Of a DNA stretch of 64,000 bases, positions 26,955 through 35,071 are shown in pieces. The notes beneath the pieces were generated by a model. The model was not told the DNA's origin. It saw nothing but the letters and a program-made list of their open reading frames with translations, and made no database searches. The position numbers and the translations under genes were made by a program. This DNA comes from Robertmurraya dakarensis. Its GTDB lineage: Bacteria; Bacillota; Bacilli; Bacillales; Cytobacillaceae. Position 1 is the first letter of the stretch, and the number at the start of each line of letters is the position of its first letter. Location: the NCBI RefSeq assembly GCF_900156875.1, contig NZ_LT707409.1:1879957-1943956 (forward strand), given 5' to 3'.

Positions 26955-27076
26955 CCTTCAATTATCTCCCTTATGAAAATCCATTTCCTTAATTTTATCT
27001 TATTGTTGTGAGAAATCTGTGAAGTTGTTATGAAAGTTTCTATACGCAAAAAAAAATTTGGCGAACTGTATACAAA

Positions 27077-27343
27077 CTACTTCTTCAGTTGTTCTAGCAG
27101 TTCAATATGTAGATTGATCAGATTAACTTTATCTTCTTCAATTAATTCAGACTGTGTGATTCTCTTTACAGCAAAAAAGAATTTTTCATGTTTATTTTTC
27201 CTAATTCGAGGATGTGAATTTTCATCTAATAATTCTCTTTTAATAGCATCAATTAAAGTTTGCTCACTATTGTCCTCAACTGCTAGTACACGGTTATTCC
27301 AAAGTTGACGGTACTGATTCAATAAATAATTATAATCGGCCAT
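27077..27343 (-). CDS. Small protein of unknown function
   Basis: 88 residues, charged and mostly helical by appearance (LLNQYRQLWNNRVLAVEDN; DKVNLINLHIELLEQLKK). AGGGAG lies nine bases before the ATG, supporting translation. It is divergent from the zinc-ribbon gene at 27464 and lies upstream of the propeller lipoprotein gene with its own region between. No family recognised. Confidence 0.6.
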   Translation of the reverse strand: MADYNYLLNQYRQLWNNRVLAVEDNSEQTLIDAIKRELLDENSHPRIRKNKHEKFFFAVKRITQSELIEEDKVNLINLHIELLEQLKK

Positions 27344-27463
27344 TCTAGTAATCTCCCTATTGTTTATTGTGATTAACGCGCGGTCATCACCCTTGTATTT
27401 TTACATAAAAAAGGTTGTAGTAGCAAAAAATATTAAAAAATCTCATCACAAAGGAGGATAAAA

Positions 27464-27703
27464 ATGAACTCTCCCTATTGCTGTCCTAATTGCAAAACAA
27501 ACAGAAGCAGGTTTAATATTATTCGCCAAGAAGCACAAGCGGTGAAGCTTGATCCCCAGACCGGGAATGTTATCGAGGAGTATAATGATCAACCTTTAAG
27601 TCCTTTTCATTTATCGTATAACGGTCCAAGCTATCGCGTTCAATGTGCTTCTTGTGGACTAATTGAAGATGAAAGAACATTTATCAAATTTGGTGAAAGA
27701 TAG
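27464..27703 (+). CDS. Small zinc-ribbon-like protein
   Basis: 79 residues. Two Cys pairs, YCCPNCKTNRSRF near residues 5-13 and VQCASCGLIEDE near 59-66, are spaced as in a zinc ribbon. AAAGGAGG lies five bases before the ATG. Function not known; monocistronic, with a terminator immediately after the stop. Confidence 0.65.
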   Translation: MNSPYCCPNCKTNRSRFNIIRQEAQAVKLDPQTGNVIEEYNDQPLSPFHLSYNGPSYRVQCASCGLIEDERTFIKFGER

Positions 27704-27731
27704 AAAAAGGCTGCCATTTGTCAGGCAGCCC
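27704..27731. terminator. Bidirectional terminator
   Basis: GGCTGCC (27709-27715) pairs with GGCAGCC (27724-27730); minus strand continues TTTTTC. The stop codon of the secreted protein gene lies in the loop. Confidence 0.85.
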
Positions 27732-28611
27732 TCTCCTTGTTCTTAACCTTATCTGTTCTTTTCAAAAACCTTTCAAATCCATTTTCATCCATGAATTTTT
27801 TTGTATCAACTTTCCACCCATCTAAGCTAGAAAATCTGGCTAATTGGATACTTCCCCTGAAGGTCTTTCTTCCATACTTCTTTACATACCAATCAACCTC
27901 TATTGGGATGATTAACAGCCATTCATTAGTTAGGTCTTCTTCTGGCAGCATAGGCATATTTATGATTGAAACATTTTCTATTGATGATAATAATTTGTTC
28001 CAGTCTTTCCCATGTTCCAGCGAAACCAAGTTGATGATGGTTTCATCACGTTCTTTTATACCGGCAATAAAGGCACTTGTAACTTCGTACGGATCTGCCG
28101 TTTGCAGATGTTTCTCTAGCATGCCTGCTGCTTTTAAAATCATCAGCTTATGTGATAAATCCATGAAATTGGATCGATGTGTCTTACTACCATAAAAATG
28201 GATACAAAAATGACCAGGGAAATTATTTTTCAATGCTCCGACACCATGTGGCATTCCATGCATGGATGCAGCAATTTTTTTTTGATCATGTAAGACGACA
28301 ATAGCCCTTCGTTTCCAGCTCCATTTTCCATGATAAATTTCCTTCATTATTTTCGTGTCTTTAGAGGTTAAAGGCTGTACATCTGCATGCTGACTCCCAG
28401 CTCTGCGCTGAACTTTAAACTCTTTTCCAGTCTCAAGATCTCTAACTGTAAATTTCGTATATTTGGGGAGAATATCATTGACCTGCTCCCAAGGAATCAT
28501 TTCTCCTTTAATACGTTCATTTTTTTCTTGATCTCTTGAGGCTGAAACTGAACTTGTTCCAAACATTAGGATACTGAGCACAATCGCTAAAAAAATTTTC
28601 ATGTCCTTCAT
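27721..28611 (-). CDS. Secreted protein of unknown function
   Basis: 296 residues with a signal peptide (MKIFLAIVLSILMFGTSSVSAS after a short MKD). The central region has a striking His/Gly cluster, MHGMPHGVGALKNNFPGHFC followed by IHFYGSKTH, which looks like a metal or active-site region, then helical and mixed segments ending in Lys-rich KRTDKVKNKERAA. A short region before (FTVRDLETGKEFKVQRRAG) is also seen in cell-wall-associated proteins. Two ATG candidates lie at 28611 and 28602; no ribosome site decides strongly. No function assigned. Confidence 0.65.
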   Translation of the reverse strand: MKDMKIFLAIVLSILMFGTSSVSASRDQEKNERIKGEMIPWEQVNDILPKYTKFTVRDLETGKEFKVQRRAGSQHADVQPLTSKDTKIMKEIYHGKWSWKRRAIVVLHDQKKIAASMHGMPHGVGALKNNFPGHFCIHFYGSKTHRSNFMDLSHKLMILKAAGMLEKHLQTADPYEVTSAFIAGIKERDETIINLVSLEHGKDWNKLLSSIENVSIINMPMLPEEDLTNEWLLIIPIEVDWYVKKYGRKTFRGSIQLARFSSLDGWKVDTKKFMDENGFERFLKRTDKVKNKERAA

Positions 28612-28703
28612 CTCATCTTTTTATTGGGATTAAATTCATATAAAAAGTTTCCCCTAAGAGAAAGTGAACATTCTCATTTTTCTAGATTTCCAACAATTTC
28701 GAG

Positions 28704-29624
28704 TTACTGATCTTCTTCAAGCTTTATTAACTCTTCTTCTATCCTTGCCCAATTTATATTTTCACCAATAAATACTAAATTTAAAGGATAATTCATTTCT
28801 TCTTTAAAATACAGCGGCATCCCATAGGAATATTGGAATAAGTACGGTAACTGCGAATGATCAAATTTGATGTATCCTTTCATTCGATATATACCTTCTG
28901 GCAAATTTAATAGAAATTCTTCAAAATTACTGTGTTTGATTGGTTTCTTAAATTTATGAACAAATGTGCTTAAGTTCAAGTCAATTCGAACATGCGACTT
29001 TGCAGCATCACTTTTTGTTCCTAATGACAGACCTCTGATTTGCTTCATAGATACCCTTGAATAGGATGTAAGCAGAGCAAGACCCTGTTGATTGATATTT
29101 TGAATTTCTAGAGATACTTGTCCTTTCTCAGCTTCAGTCAATTCATCACTTCTATTAATAACAATTAGGTCTCCGTGACGTATTTGCTCTAATAGAAGTT
29201 GTTGAATTTGAGGACTTAGTTCCCTTCTCGATAACCACCTTTTCCCGTCCAAGATAGAGATGATCCCTTTTATTGATAACTGATCAGCAAACAGGGGTGA
29301 AAGAACAGCATCAAGGACTTCAACTGGATGCGCAGCACCTGTCGATTCAATATAAATTACATCCGGCCTTTCCTTTGCCAGTAATCCTTGCAGCTGAGCT
29401 TCAAGTTTATCCTGAATGGTACAACAAATACAGCCATCAAGTAATTCCTTTAACGGAACATCCTCTGAGACAGCATTCGAATCGATCGATACCTCTCCAA
29501 GTTCATTCATCATAACAGCTACCTTACGGCCTTGTTCAAGTTCATCCGCAATTAATTGTTTAAGAAGAGTTGTTTTTCCGCTCCCTAAGAAGCCTGATAG
29601 TATATAAATTTCTGTTTTAATCAA
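28704..29624 (-). CDS. CobW/COG0523-family GTP-binding metallochaperone
   Basis: 306 residues. Walker A GFLGSGKTT (residues 11-19), the family's metal motif GCICCT (CxCC) near 65-70, Walker B-like VIYIESTGAAHP, and NRSDE for guanine recognition. A C-terminal CobW_C-type domain follows. Such GTPases insert or traffic zinc or other metals; ZagA/YciC is the best-known Bacillus relative but is longer. TTG 29624 after AAGGAAGG is the start and overlaps the preceding gene by eight bases. No Zur-like box was found upstream. Confidence 0.85.
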   Translation of the reverse strand: MIKTEIYILSGFLGSGKTTLLKQLIADELEQGRKVAVMMNELGEVSIDSNAVSEDVPLKELLDGCICCTIQDKLEAQLQGLLAKERPDVIYIESTGAAHPVEVLDAVLSPLFADQLSIKGIISILDGKRWLSRRELSPQIQQLLLEQIRHGDLIVINRSDELTEAEKGQVSLEIQNINQQGLALLTSYSRVSMKQIRGLSLGTKSDAAKSHVRIDLNLSTFVHKFKKPIKHSNFEEFLLNLPEGIYRMKGYIKFDHSQLPYLFQYSYGMPLYFKEEMNYPLNLVFIGENINWARIEEELIKLEEDQ

Positions 29625-30030
29625 TGGTTTTACCTTCCTTTACTACTTCAATTCTTTCTTCGTACATTTCTTCTAAAATACAAGTTAACTTCTGCTCAAG
29701 TTCATGGGCATTATACTCGGTTAAGTAGCCAATTTTATCAAACATATCCTGTTTAAGTTTCCAAATTGGAATATAGGCATTAGGATAGTATTCTTGATTT
29801 TCCACAAACCCAACTTCAATAGACGATTCATAATGATCATCAAATATATGATTTGGACCAGCTTGTTTCCCTTTCTTATTTCTAATTAAGCTGACCGTCA
29901 ACTCGACATGCAGTTTTAAAAATTTAAGGCTAAATGCAGCTTGCAGCCCTTCACATATTGAAATGCAACTTTTTTCTAATCCAAGAATCTGTTCCTTGAG
30001 CTGCTCATCAAATTTCACTACTTGAAGCAA
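29617..30030 (-). CDS. Small protein co-encoded with the CobW GTPase
   Basis: About 137 residues, soluble, with Tyr-rich segments (VENQEYYPNAYIPIWKL) and a helical C terminus. No family recognised. Start TTG 30030 follows AGAGGTGAT; an in-frame GTG nine bases upstream is part of that site. Its end overlaps the start of the CobW-type gene by eight bases, so the two are translationally coupled and probably work together; a client or accessory of the metallochaperone is a guess. Confidence 0.6.
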   Translation of the reverse strand: MLQVVKFDEQLKEQILGLEKSCISICEGLQAAFSLKFLKLHVELTVSLIRNKKGKQAGPNHIFDDHYESSIEVGFVENQEYYPNAYIPIWKLKQDMFDKIGYLTEYNAHELEQKLTCILEEMYEERIEVVKEGKTID

Positions 30031-30140
30031 GCGTATCACCTCTTTATCTTACAGCTCTTAATAAAAGAAAAATAACTCCAATCTCTAAGGAGTCATTTTA
30101 GCTTATTTCCAATTAGCTTACAAATAAAATAGACTTTGTA

Positions 30141-30172
30141 CAAAAATAACCCTCCAAAAACTTGGAGGGTTT
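30141..30172 (-). terminator. Terminator of ctp
   Basis: AACCCTCCAA (30148-30157) pairs with TTGGAGGGTT (30162-30171), followed on the minus strand by ATTTTTG. A second weaker hairpin (ACTCC/GGAGT, about 30074-30095) lies further downstream. Confidence 0.85.
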
Positions 30173-30177
30173 ATTGT

Positions 30178-31659
30178 TTAGTTTGTGATTTTTTCTTTCA
30201 GTAACTCTACTGCTTCTTTAATTTGTGTATCATTATTTACGATTGTTTGTCTTAGATTTTCCATTAATGCTATGGTTGTTTCCCCAGTTAGTATCCCGTT
30301 TTCTTCAAGGTTTTTAGCCTTTTGGAAAGCAATTACAGCTTCTTCAGTTTTCTCATCAAAAAATCCATCGTTCCTGCCGGGATCAAATCCAAGTGCAATA
30401 AGCATTTCTTGTGCAGTCTTTACTTGTGATGAAGAAACAGATAATTTTAGCACTTCATCAGGATTGATAATAGGTAAGGACGCATATTCAGGGAGTGCTA
30501 CCTCCAAGTCAGGCTTAATTCCTTTTTCATGTATCCAGTTCTCATTAGGAGTTAGCCACTTTTCAGTTGTGAACTTAATGTTGGAGCCATCTTTAAAGCT
30601 CTGAGCTCTTTGGACAGTTCCTTTTCCAAACGATTTTTCACCAACTAGTGGAACATTTGCTGACTCACTTACAGCTCCAGCAAGAATCTCAGATGCACTT
30701 GCACTACCTTTGTCAATGACCACTACAAGCGGAACATCGTATTGGTTGGTGCCGCTTGATCTCATTTCCTCAATATTTCCATTGCGATCTTCAATCTTAA
30801 AGATAACTTCTCCCTCTGGAACAAACATACTCGAAATCTTAATTGCCTGGTCTAGAAGACCGCCTGGATTTTGTCTTAAATCGAGAACGAGTCCTTTCAT
30901 TCCTTGTTCCTGTAGGTCAGTTAAGATTTCAATGAGCTCTTTTGACGTATTTTCGGAAAAAGTAGTGATTTGTACTTTTGCTATTCCGTCTTCTAGCATT
31001 TCTCCATACACCGTTTCGAGCGGGATCGTGTCTCGGACAATCGGTATCGTCAGAGGGTCTTCTATTCCCGGCCTTTGGATAACTAGTTCAACTTTTGTAC
31101 CTTTTTCTCCCCTGATCAGCATAACCGCTTCTGTCGAGCTCATACCCTGTATGCTTTCTCCATCAACGGATAAAACCTTATCATTCGGCTTTAAACCAGC
31201 TTTTTCTGCAGGAGAACCTTTGAGAGGTGATACAATGACAATAAAGCCATCTTGTTCTTGTATTTCAGCACCAATTCCCTCGAATGAAGACGAAATGCTA
31301 TCATGAAAGCTTGCTGCTTCTTCTTCATTCATATAATCGGAGTATGGATCATCTAGCGATTCTACCATTCCATTTATTGCACCATTAACGAGCGTACTCT
31401 CGTCTACTTCTTTGTAGTAACTATCTTTAATCGTGTCAAAAGCTGTATACAGCTTTTCAAATTCACTTCTTTCTGCGGCCACCGGTACTGCCTGCTCGTC
31501 ACCAAATGCTAATGCGAATGTTGTAATACCGGCAGAAACAAAAACAATAAAAAATAGAAGCATAACAAAGTGAAACTTTTTCATTTGAATGAAACCGGAT
31601 TGGTTATCAGTCGATTCTTCGTTTAATTTTTCATTATCCAAACCCTTCACCACTTTCAT
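30178..31659 (-). CDS. ctpA: C-terminal processing peptidase (S41) with PDZ and peptidoglycan-binding domains
   Basis: 493 residues. An N-terminal membrane segment (about 28-50) anchors it outside the cell; a PDZ domain follows (about 110-190, SPAEKAGLKPNDKVLSVDG), then the S41 protease with the Ser in DKGSASASEILAG and the Lys in GEKSFGKGTVQ, and a C-terminal PG_binding_1 domain (AQEMLIALGFDPGRNDGFFDEKTEEAVIAFQ). Bacillus CtpA and CtpB share this layout; CtpB processes a sporulation regulator. Position next to yodJ corresponds to ctpA. The start is uncertain because no good ribosome site precedes ATG 31659. Confidence 0.88.
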   Translation of the reverse strand: MKVVKGLDNEKLNEESTDNQSGFIQMKKFHFVMLLFFIVFVSAGITTFALAFGDEQAVPVAAERSEFEKLYTAFDTIKDSYYKEVDESTLVNGAINGMVESLDDPYSDYMNEEEAASFHDSISSSFEGIGAEIQEQDGFIVIVSPLKGSPAEKAGLKPNDKVLSVDGESIQGMSSTEAVMLIRGEKGTKVELVIQRPGIEDPLTIPIVRDTIPLETVYGEMLEDGIAKVQITTFSENTSKELIEILTDLQEQGMKGLVLDLRQNPGGLLDQAIKISSMFVPEGEVIFKIEDRNGNIEEMRSSGTNQYDVPLVVVIDKGSASASEILAGAVSESANVPLVGEKSFGKGTVQRAQSFKDGSNIKFTTEKWLTPNENWIHEKGIKPDLEVALPEYASLPIINPDEVLKLSVSSSQVKTAQEMLIALGFDPGRNDGFFDEKTEEAVIAFQKAKNLEENGILTGETTIALMENLRQTIVNNDTQIKEAVELLKEKITN

Positions 31660-31845
31660 TTCTGTAAAGCCTGATCACTTTAACTAATTTTTCCTTAAGA
31701 AGCTGTTCAATACCTTATTTCTTAAGCCCTATAATATTTAGAATAACATTTTTATATTTAAATTAACAAAGAAAAGTGTACAGTCCTTTAATAAAATATG
31801 AACAAACTATTACAGTTAAAATGAATACCATTTCATAGCAGGATT

Positions 31846-31876
31846 TAAAAAGACAGGCCTGTTTTTCAGCCTGCCT
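31846..31876 (-). terminator. Terminator downstream of yodJ
   Basis: AGACAGGC (31851-31858) pairs with GCCTGCCT (31869-31876) with one mismatch; minus strand continues TTTTTAAAT. The remaining 275-base gap before ctp shows only AT-rich promoter-like sequence. Confidence 0.75.
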
Positions 31877-31934
31877 CTATTGTTAGCAATAATAACTCAA
31901 TCCATTAACACAGCCTTACTCCGACTTTACAAGC

Positions 31935-32777
31935 TTAGATTTTTTCAACTAAATTAAAGTACTCTTCAAGAGTCAAATTCTTTTCATGAATAACCGTTGC
32001 CGCCTCGATACCAACGTAACGGTAGTGCCATGGTTCATACTGATAACCTGTAATAGATTCTTTTCCTTTAGGATACCTTAAAATAAAACCGAATTTATGT
32101 GCATTTTCTGCCAGCCACTGTCCTTCAATTGTTTCACCGTATTCTTCAATTAATTGATAACCGACACTTGGGCTTGATATATCCATTGCCAGGCCGCTTT
32201 GATGCTCACTAAATCCTGGAATTGCAACGACTTGTGCAGCTTCCTCCCGCCCTACTTGGTTTTCTTTCGCAGCAAATAGACCTTCTTGTCGTTCATATGA
32301 ACGATATCCTGACACAGCAAACAAATCGATCCCCTCATTCTTTGCTTGTTCAAATAATATTTCAAGGTGTTCTGCCGCTTCCTTGCGAAGATAGCTCTTT
32401 TCAATGTCTAAGTCTCCGAATGAAAAAGGGACGTTAGGCCGTTCTAAATCCTCAGGTATATAGTCATTTGGCAAGGCAAATTCCTTATTAACCAAAGCCA
32501 AAACATTTAATGGATTTTGAATGACATTTAATCCATTCACCTCTTTGATCTCATTAAAATAATGAGATTGTAGAGTGGGTACATTGGGTTGTTCTTCTAT
32601 GATGTCTGTTTTTTCTTCATTTTCCTTAGCTTCATCTTTACTTGGACTGCTTTCTTCTGAGCTATGATTACCCTGATTTGACGAAAAAGGCATTTTATCA
32701 ATCAATGGGGATAGCCCGCTGCACCCTGATAGTAATAGAATAGCGCTTGCTGCAACTAGAGTACGTTTTTTCATCAT
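31935..32777 (-). CDS. yodJ: D-alanyl-D-alanine (or LD-) carboxypeptidase lipoprotein, VanY family
   Basis: 280 residues. Signal peptide with lipobox LLSGC, an acidic linker rich in Glu/Lys/Ser, then a VanY/LdcB domain (about 120-270): LFAVSGYRSYERQEGLF, SEHQSGLAMDIS (zinc ligands His and Asp) and EPWHYRYVG (Glu and third ligand His). It trims peptide stems of peptidoglycan outside the membrane. B. subtilis YodJ (LdcB) has the same layout and neighbour (deoD). AGGTGAAGG precedes two consecutive ATGs. Confidence 0.9.
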   Translation of the reverse strand: MMKKRTLVAASAILLLSGCSGLSPLIDKMPFSSNQGNHSSEESSPSKDEAKENEEKTDIIEEQPNVPTLQSHYFNEIKEVNGLNVIQNPLNVLALVNKEFALPNDYIPEDLERPNVPFSFGDLDIEKSYLRKEAAEHLEILFEQAKNEGIDLFAVSGYRSYERQEGLFAAKENQVGREEAAQVVAIPGFSEHQSGLAMDISSPSVGYQLIEEYGETIEGQWLAENAHKFGFILRYPKGKESITGYQYEPWHYRYVGIEAATVIHEKNLTLEEYFNLVEKI

Positions 32778-32915
32778 CCTTCACCTGTATCTAATAAATT
32801 TCGTTGTCAACTCGTCAACATCTACTTATTCTACATGAAGGTCGAGGAGATGAACAGGGTTAATCGTCATACAACCTCACCCCTAAGAATATCTTAAATG
32901 CAGACTTTTCTTATA

Positions 32916-32948
32916 AAAAACAGCCTCCCTCCATAGGGAAACTGCTGT
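32916..32948 (-). terminator. Terminator of deoD
   Basis: ACAGC and TCCCT elements pair with AGGGA and GCTGT across a short loop; minus strand runs into TTTTTTA. Confidence 0.8.
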
Positions 32949-33005
32949 AATGAAAGTTATTTTACCGCTGGGAAAAGGGCAGTAAGACCCCTGCTGATGG
33001 TAGTT

Positions 33006-33707
33006 TTACTTTATAGCCGCATCTAAAGCAACAACAATCATGTCATTAAAAGTAGTCTGCCGTTCTTCAGATGTTGTTTCTTCACCTGTTAAAATATGGT
33101 CACTTACTGTTAAAACGGAGAGAGCATTTCTCCCATATTTGGCAGCCAGCGTATAAAGGGCCGCAGTCTCCATTTCAATAGCTAGAATTTGGTACTGAGC
33201 CCATTTTTCATGCTCAGCGTTATCATTATAAAACATATCTGCAGTAAAAACATTTCCAACTTTTAAATTTAATCCTCGTTCCACGCCAGCGTCGTATGCT
33301 TTTTTTAGTAAGTCAAAATTCGCTGTTGGCGCATAGTCAACACCGCCAAATGTTAATCGATTCATTTGCGAATCTGTCGAAGCACTCATGGCTAGAATGA
33401 CGTCACGTACTTTAACATCCTTTTGAATAGCTCCACAAGTTCCTACTCGGATTAAGTTTTGAACATTATAACTTTGCATAAGCTCATTTATGTAGATCGA
33501 AATAGACGGAACACCCATTCCTGTGCCTTGAACGGATACCTTTTTCCCTTTATATGTACCAGTATACCCGAACATATTACGTACTTCATTATAGCAGACA
33601 ACGTCCTCTAAGAATGTCTCTGCAATATATTTTGCCCGCAGCGGATCTCCTGGCAATAGAACCGTTTCTGCAATTTCATTTTCTTTTGCACCAATATGTA
33701 TACTCAC
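33006..33707 (-). CDS. deoD: Purine nucleoside phosphorylase, DeoD type
   Basis: 233 residues, hexameric DeoD family: [15 protein letters not shown] at the N terminus (phosphate site), [24 protein letters not shown] and [12 protein letters not shown], and the SDH catalytic Asp in VLTVSDHI. It phosphorolyses purine nucleosides for salvage. GTG start with GGAGG eight bases upstream. A TATAAT box on the minus strand (33764-33759) lies upstream. Order yodJ-deoD-yodL agrees with B. subtilis. Confidence 0.95.
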   Translation of the reverse strand: MSIHIGAKENEIAETVLLPGDPLRAKYIAETFLEDVVCYNEVRNMFGYTGTYKGKKVSVQGTGMGVPSISIYINELMQSYNVQNLIRVGTCGAIQKDVKVRDVILAMSASTDSQMNRLTFGGVDYAPTANFDLLKKAYDAGVERGLNLKVGNVFTADMFYNDNAEHEKWAQYQILAIEMETAALYTLAAKYGRNALSVLTVSDHILTGEETTSEERQTTFNDMIVVALDAAIK

Positions 33708-33874
33708 AAAAATTCCTCCTTTTTATTAGTTCGATTTTAATCGCTTTCTTCCACAGACATTATACGCTAAAGTAAATTGTTTGTCTTTTTACAGACTTTA
33801 CTTGTATCTGGCGAGGCATTTTTTCATTTGGATTGGGAAAGCTATCACTAGCTTTTCCAAAGGAGGTTCAGAAC

Positions 33875-34003
33875 ATGCCGAAAGAAAAAATGAGCAAAAA
33901 ACTACAGCAGGCTGTGCAGCATGCAAATGAAACAACACCTTCTTCTCGTTCAAATACAGAACCACATACATCGTTAACCATTAAAAGAAAACATAAAAAA
34001 TAG
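33875..34003 (+). CDS. Small basic protein (42 residues), possible spore protein
   Basis: ATG 33875 has a perfect AAAGGAGG seven bases upstream and opens a 42-residue frame starting MPKEKMSKKLQQAVQHANET and ending in IKRKHKK. It is rich in Lys, Gln, Ser and Thr with no hydrophobic core, like small acid-soluble or other minor spore proteins, but I do not recognise a family. An inverted repeat GGAAAGCTA..TAGCTTTTCC (33836-33858) lies directly before the ribosome site. It is the first of two tandem small genes. Confidence 0.6.
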   Translation: MPKEKMSKKLQQAVQHANETTPSSRSNTEPHTSLTIKRKHKK

Positions 34004-34015
34004 CAGGAGGATCAC

Positions 34016-34147
34016 ATGGGTAAAAAAAACCGTAATCGCATTAACCAACCGAAAAAGAATAATCATATTCCGCCAGAAGACATTGTAGCGGAACATGAAG
34101 CACATGGAAAAGAATTTACTTCAAAGAAACGTAAGAACACAACATGA
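34016..34147 (+). CDS. Small basic protein (43 residues), possible spore protein
   Basis: Thirteen bases after the previous gene, CAGGAGG and ATG 34016 open a 43-residue frame beginning MGKKNRNRINQPKKNNHIPP and ending KKRKNTT. Composition (Lys, Asn, Arg, His; almost no aliphatic residues) suggests a nucleic-acid-associated or spore-core protein. A terminator follows within fifteen bases. Ribosome sites on both small genes and the terminator argue that this is a real two-gene unit. Confidence 0.6.
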   Translation: MGKKNRNRINQPKKNNHIPPEDIVAEHEAHGKEFTSKKRKNTT

Positions 34148-34150
34148 TGT

Positions 34151-34188
34151 AATAAAATAAGGAGAGTCTCCACTCTCCTTGTTTTCTT
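34151..34188. terminator. Bidirectional terminator between the small genes and yodL
   Basis: AAGGAGAG (34159-34166) pairs with CTCTCCTT (34173-34180) and is followed by GTTTTCTT on the plus strand; minus side ATTTTATT. Confidence 0.85.
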
Positions 34189-34197
34189 AATCTCGTA

Positions 34198-34506
34198 CTA
34201 GCGTATATGAATCCGATTAACAGGCTCCCAGCCTCCAGGTAATAATTTATAATAAAATTGTCCTTGTCTGCCTTCATCAATATAAACAATATCCCCTGTG
34301 GAAATAAACCTTCCTTCGTAATCTTTTGGTATACAATCTGGTACATTAAATTTCTTAAATACATTTTCTAAACATTCTTGATGTGTACTGCCATTAACAA
34401 ATATTCTGTATACTTCCTTATAACCCTTCTTTTGTCTAAAAATGGGTGTCTGAAATATAGTCACATCATAAGGCTTCTTTTTGATCCGTACTAATTCCTT
34501 TAACAT
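34198..34506 (-). CDS. yodL: YodL-domain protein
   Basis: About 102 residues with the YodL-like sequence YDVTIFQTPIFRQKKGYKEVYRIFVNG...FISTGDIVYIDEGRQGQFYYKLLPGGWEPVNRIHI. The ATG 34506 follows GGGGGAAAACGAT; an upstream in-frame ATG at 34527 has no site. YodL affects cell shape in B. subtilis when produced with YisK (reported for that species). Position after deoD matches B. subtilis. Confidence 0.85.
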   Translation of the reverse strand: MLKELVRIKKKPYDVTIFQTPIFRQKKGYKEVYRIFVNGSTHQECLENVFKKFNVPDCIPKDYEGRFISTGDIVYIDEGRQGQFYYKLLPGGWEPVNRIHIR

Positions 34507-34755
34507 ATCGTTTTCCCCCAAATCCATATATTGGCTTTACCCCTCTTATCCACGACAACGATTGTCAAATCCTAATACTATCTAATACCATTTCGTCTTT
34601 GTCGAATCCTTCATCAAATTTCATCTAATATTGTCGGGTTTACACTTTATTAAAAATTTACGTTCAATTAATTGAAAATTCAGCATGATCTATATTAAAT
34701 TAATGCCCTATTTCACAATAAAAAATATTAAAGGGGGAATGTTCATTGAGGGTGT

Positions 34756-35004
34756 ATGATAGAAATGTCCCATTGTTCTTGTAATTTTGGATACCTTTCC
34801 AAATCATTTATTCATGCTGCCAGCCAGCTTGATTACGAAGTTTACTCATGGACAATCAAACGCCAAGCACAATTTATTCACATGCAAAGGCTTCAAGTTC
34901 ACGGTGTTATTTCTGATGAAATACAAAAATCTAGTCCTCCAAATCTATTTGCAGCCTATAACCTTTTTGAAAAAGGACAGCAGTTTCTAAAATTGTTCAT
35001 ATAA
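34756..35004 (+). pseudogene. Remnant of a glycerophosphodiester phosphodiesterase (C-terminal end only)
   Basis: An 82-codon frame whose second half (YEVYSWTIKRQAQFIHMQRL, then QVHGVISDE) matches the strand-helix-strand end of GDPD-type phosphodiesterases (V..WTVN..... M.....GVDGIITD). The catalytic N-terminal part (His, Glu and Asp ligands) is missing and the 228 bases upstream (34528-34755) contain no trace of it. AAAGGGGG lies upstream, and a terminator follows. A truncated gene is most likely; a short independent protein is the alternative. Confidence 0.45.
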
Positions 35005-35020
35005 GGCTAGCAGAAAATAA

Positions 35021-35059
35021 AAAAACGATGAGCTTTTCGTAAAGCTTCATCGTTTTTTT
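35021..35059. terminator. Bidirectional terminator
   Basis: AACGATGAGCTTTT pairs with AAGCTTCATCGTT around CGTA, followed by TTTTTTT on plus and a T-run on minus, serving the remnant and spo0M. Confidence 0.88.
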
Positions 35060-35071
35060 GCAATTATACTT

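Noticed and set aside
30185-31306. Long plus-strand frames opposite ctp (139 and 198 codons) and similar frames opposite other genes
   Set aside because: They are antisense shadows of well-supported genes, with no ribosome site or recognisable motif.
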